Positions 61,367-64,000 of a stretch of 64,000 nt of DNA are shown here, piece by piece. The notes under the pieces were generated by a model. It was given only the letters and a program-made list of their open reading frames with translations, was not told the origin of the DNA and did not search any database. The translations under genes were made by a program, and so were the position numbers. Position 1 is the first letter of the stretch, and every line of letters begins with the position of its first letter. Location of the stretch: positions 1 through 64,000 of the forward strand of contig JAATGU010000038.1 of NCBI GenBank assembly GCA_015654535.1. The letters run 5' to 3'. This DNA is from Bacteroidales bacterium. GTDB taxonomy: Bacteria; Bacteroidota; Bacteroidia; Bacteroidales; Bacteroidaceae.

Positions 61367-62290
61367 ATGCCATCAAAAGAGATTATAGTAGAAGACTTGC
61401 ATAAGCTGTATGAAATTCTGGGGTTACCACTCAATCCAACAGAAACTTCATCGGGATTCACAGTGCATTATTTACAGGACACTTTCAAAGAGTTGCCTTA
61501 TACCTCTGTACCTTTCAGACCTAATTATTTTAGCTTTCTCTTTATCAAGGATGCTTTTGGAAAATATACTATCGACGATAAAAGCTTTAATGTGGAACCG
61601 AGAACTGTTTATTTCACTAATCCCGGGAACTACAGGATTTTTGCATGGCATAAAATCACTGATACCTGCCTGATCACCTTCAATGAAGCCTATCTGAAGG
61701 AATATGTGCATGCCGACATTTACGATCATTTTTCTTTCTTACTAACCGAAACAGTAGAGCCGCGTAAACTGACCGAGACGCAATTTGAAATTATTGAAAA
61801 GCTTTATCAATTTATCTACGAACAGCATTTTTCCAATTCTCCGTACAAGGCTCAAATTATCGGTAGCCTGATGGTTGCTTTACTTCTGAAAATTAAAGAG
61901 TATTTCTTTCGGGATTATAATCCTATTTATGAAGGGAACAGGAGTTCCATTATTGTGAAAACATTCAAACTGAATCTGGAAAATCATTTCAGAGAACTTA
62001 TCTCAGGTAAAACCGACAAACAACTCCGTGCACAGGATTACGCAGATATGCAGACTTTGCATGTTAACTACCTCTCCAATGTCATCAGTACAAAAACGGG
62101 CAAAACAATCAGTGCCTGGATCGCCGACAAAACAATCTCCGAAGCCAAGGTCCTTTTGCAAAACCCACAACTAAGCATCAAAGAAATCGCGGATCGATTG
62201 GGCTTTATCGAGGCTCCCCATTTTAGTAATTACTTCAAAAAAAACACATCACAAAGCCCTGTGGAATATAAAAAAATACATTCCAAATAG
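61367..62290 (+). CDS. AraC-family transcriptional regulator
   Basis: 307 aa. N-terminal cupin-like region (about 20-150, YFSFLFIKDAFGKYTIDDKSFNVEPRTVYFTNPGNYRIFAWHK) and C-terminal HTH pair (about 220-305) with HVNYLSNVISTKTGKTISAWIADKTISEAKVLL and SIKEIADRLGFIEAPHFSNYFKKNTSQSPVEYKK. It precedes two short-chain dehydrogenase genes on the same strand, and in this arrangement it usually controls them. The inducer is unknown. The -7 box at 61304-61311 supports its own promoter. Confidence 0.92.
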   Translation: MPSKEIIVEDLHKLYEILGLPLNPTETSSGFTVHYLQDTFKELPYTSVPFRPNYFSFLFIKDAFGKYTIDDKSFNVEPRTVYFTNPGNYRIFAWHKITDTCLITFNEAYLKEYVHADIYDHFSFLLTETVEPRKLTETQFEIIEKLYQFIYEQHFSNSPYKAQIIGSLMVALLLKIKEYFFRDYNPIYEGNRSSIIVKTFKLNLENHFRELISGKTDKQLRAQDYADMQTLHVNYLSNVISTKTGKTISAWIADKTISEAKVLLQNPQLSIKEIADRLGFIEAPHFSNYFKKNTSQSPVEYKKIHSK

Positions 62291-62388
62291 GCACATCTTA
62301 GATATTTGCAACTCTTACTTTATTTCTTGTACGTTTCCTTATTGGTTTATAAGCGATCTTTGTATCATCAAATTTAAAATAAAGAATA

Positions 62389-63129
62389 ATGAATGCATTA
62401 AACGGAAAAGTAATACTCATAACAGGTTCCTCAAGAGGAATCGGAGCGGAAGTAGCAAAAACTGTTGCTCAAGATGGGGCAAAAGTGATTATCAACTATG
62501 CAGTAAGAAAAGATGCTGCAGAAAAAGTTGTGAACGAAATTAAATCTAACGGAGGTGAAGCGATCGCTATACAGGCAAATATTAGTTTATCTGCTGACGT
62601 GACAAAATTATTCGATGAAGCAATCACCCATTTCGGAAAAATAAATGTGCTTATCAACAACGCCGGTATCATGTTCAACAAACTTATCAAGGATACCTCT
62701 GACGAAGATTTTGCTAAGATTCTTGATATTAATGTCAAAGGTGTTTTCTATACATTGCGCGAAGCCGCAACGAAATTGACTGATAACGGTAGTATCATCA
62801 ATTTCTCCACGTCTGTAAATCGCATCATGTTGCCTACCTATGGTCCTTATGTTGCTACCAAGGCAGCTGTAGAACAGCTAACCCGTGTATTTGCCAAAGA
62901 AATTGGTTACCGTGGCATTAATGTAAATTCGGTATCTCCCGGTCCAACCAATACTGAACTGTTTATGAACGGTAAGTCGGATGAAATAGTAGGCCGTTTA
63001 GCTGGTTTTTCGACATTCAACCGTATTGGAGAACCTGAAGATATAGCCCGTGTAGTAGCATTCCTTGCAAGCGACGACGCTAAATGGATTTCTGCCCAGA
63101 ATATTGGCATTAATGGTGGTATGGCATAG
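62389..63129 (+). CDS. Short-chain dehydrogenase/reductase (first paralogue)
   Basis: 246 aa classical SDR. NAD(P)-binding TGSSRGIG at 12-19, NNAG at 90-93, and the active-site Tyr154 and Lys158 in YGPYVATK with Ser140/Ser142 nearby. C-terminal GISSAQNI-type end is ISAQNIGINGGMA. Substrate unknown; likely a small carbonyl compound or sugar. It starts 98 bp after the AraC gene and lies 11 bp before the second copy. It shares many positions with the next protein, so the two arose by duplication. Confidence 0.92.
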   Translation: MNALNGKVILITGSSRGIGAEVAKTVAQDGAKVIINYAVRKDAAEKVVNEIKSNGGEAIAIQANISLSADVTKLFDEAITHFGKINVLINNAGIMFNKLIKDTSDEDFAKILDINVKGVFYTLREAATKLTDNGSIINFSTSVNRIMLPTYGPYVATKAAVEQLTRVFAKEIGYRGINVNSVSPGPTNTELFMNGKSDEIVGRLAGFSTFNRIGEPEDIARVVAFLASDDAKWISAQNIGINGGMA

Positions 63130-63140
63130 GACTTATTCCA

Positions 63141-63893
63141 ATGAACAGTTTAAGAAATAAAGTAGCCGTAATAACCGGCTCTGCCCGCGGACTTGGCAAA
63201 GCCATTGCCGAAAGGTATGCAGCCTTGGGAGCAAATATTGTAATCAACTATTCTAAAGATAACGCCTCTGCCGAGGAAGTTATTAGCAACATCAAAGCGA
63301 TGGGTGCCAATGTCATCTCGGTACAGGCAGATGTAAGTAAAGTCGCAGATATTGAGCGTTTATTCACTGAAGCAAAAAAGGCTTTTGGCAAAATAGATAT
63401 TGTGGTGGTTAATGCCGGCATTGAAATGGTAGAAACACCTGTCATTAAATTTACTGAAGAACAGTTTGACAAATTGTTTTCAGTAAATACTAAAGGAGCT
63501 TATTTCACTATGCAACAAGCAGCTAAAAATGTTGAAAATAATGGTCGTATTATTTACATAGCTTCCAGTACAACAGCATTTCCTGTTGCCGGTATGGCAG
63601 TGTATGGCGGGAGCAAAACAACTCCACGATACATGGTTGATGTATTGTCCAAAGAAATAGCCCATAGAGGAGTAACCGTGAATTCCATTATTCCTTTTGC
63701 CGTAGATCATTCCGGCATTTTTGTAGATCCGGACGCCTACCCTGAATTGCGAAAATCATTAGTAGATAGTTGCCCGATGGGTCGGCTGGCAGAAGTAGAA
63801 GATGTGGCCAATATTGCTGAGTTCTTTGCGAGCGATCTTTCTTCCTTTGTGAATGGTCAGCATTTGCTGGTAAATGGTGGTGCAAATCAATAA
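63141..63893 (+). CDS. Short-chain dehydrogenase/reductase (second paralogue)
   Basis: 250 aa classical SDR, start ATG 63141. TGSARGLG at 12-19, VNAGIEM at 90-96, catalytic Tyr155/Lys159 in VYGGSK with Ser142/143 in YIASSTTAF. End FVNGQHLLVNGGANQ. It is the closest relative of the neighbouring SDR in the window, sharing INYxxxxxxAExV and the LFxEAxxxFGKI block. Coexpressed with it. No specific substrate visible. Confidence 0.92.
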   Translation: MNSLRNKVAVITGSARGLGKAIAERYAALGANIVINYSKDNASAEEVISNIKAMGANVISVQADVSKVADIERLFTEAKKAFGKIDIVVVNAGIEMVETPVIKFTEEQFDKLFSVNTKGAYFTMQQAAKNVENNGRIIYIASSTTAFPVAGMAVYGGSKTTPRYMVDVLSKEIAHRGVTVNSIIPFAVDHSGIFVDPDAYPELRKSLVDSCPMGRLAEVEDVANIAEFFASDLSSFVNGQHLLVNGGANQ

Positions 63894-64000
63894 TATCGTT
63901 AATATGAAAAGATTTAAAATAAAGGTAATTCGTTTTGAATCTTTTTGGAAATCATTACTAATTTTAAGAGAGAAAAAGTAGAAAGTGGAGACCAGAAACC

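Noticed and set aside
63904..63981. 25-codon plus-strand frame after the second SDR gene
   Set aside because: Short, AT-rich, no supporting RBS or conservation signal that can be seen; probably leader or spacer DNA.

Overview
The window looks like a chromosomal segment of a Bacteroides-type bacterium (phylum Bacteroidota). Evidence from the sequence: three TonB-dependent receptors of which two have SusC/SusD pairs, an ECF sigma/FecR switch in front of a receptor with an STN domain, typical lipoprotein signal peptides, AT-rich intergenic DNA with Bacteroides-style -7 boxes (TAnnTTTG), and an overall gene set (dusB, rnr, U32 peptidase, DUF2795, rhamnose genes) seen in that group. The species cannot be read from the sequence.

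Layout. 1-2.2 kb: a U32 family protein (cut by the window edge) and dusB on divergent promoters. 2.3-5.8 kb: a TonB-dependent siderophore-type receptor translationally coupled to a PepSY inner-membrane protein (iron acquisition). 6.2-16.6 kb: an AT-rich locus with ECF sigma factor, FecR anti-sigma, STN-SusC, SusD, two lipoproteins (DUF4843 and PKD-like types) and a TlpA-like thioredoxin protein. 16.8-22.2 kb: a PAP2-type membrane phosphatase overlapping an NAD-dependent epimerase, ribonuclease R, and a lipocalin coupled to a flavin/PNPOx-like protein. 22.2-28.2 kb (minus strand): the complete five-gene core of the type IX secretion system, porP-gldK-gldL-gldM-gldN. 28.3-29.9 kb: DUF2795 protein, cobalamin adenosyltransferase, SAM methyltransferase.

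30.4-58.7 kb (minus strand) is one large pectin/rhamnogalacturonan utilisation region. Its right part (58.7 to 44.1 kb) is a tight run of nine genes: esterase-GH105 fusion, GH106 alpha-L-rhamnosidase, two GH28 enzymes, then rhamnulokinase, rhamnose isomerase, rhamnose permease and rhamnulose-phosphate aldolase, then a second GH105. An AraC-type regulator (probable RhaR) follows. Its left part holds a SusC/SusD pair, a PL1 pectate lyase and two large secreted six-hairpin-like enzymes. Together these can cut the backbone, clip unsaturated galacturonyl and rhamnosyl ends, import the products and catabolise L-rhamnose. No lactaldehyde reductase and no rhamnose mutarotase are present in the window.

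58.7-59.7 kb is a 1-kb intergenic region with a 40-residue Lys-rich small gene, an exactly 23-bp periodic array of five 16-bp palindromes, and a nested inverted-repeat element. 59.7-64 kb: a lipoprotein overlapping a polytopic 4Fe-4S protein, a decayed membrane-protein remnant, an AraC regulator and two paralogous short-chain dehydrogenases.

The least explained parts are the non-coding ones: the 23-bp palindrome array, the nested inverted repeat beside it, and a separate four-unit 22-bp repeat near 30.1 kb that can fold into two mutually exclusive hairpins.
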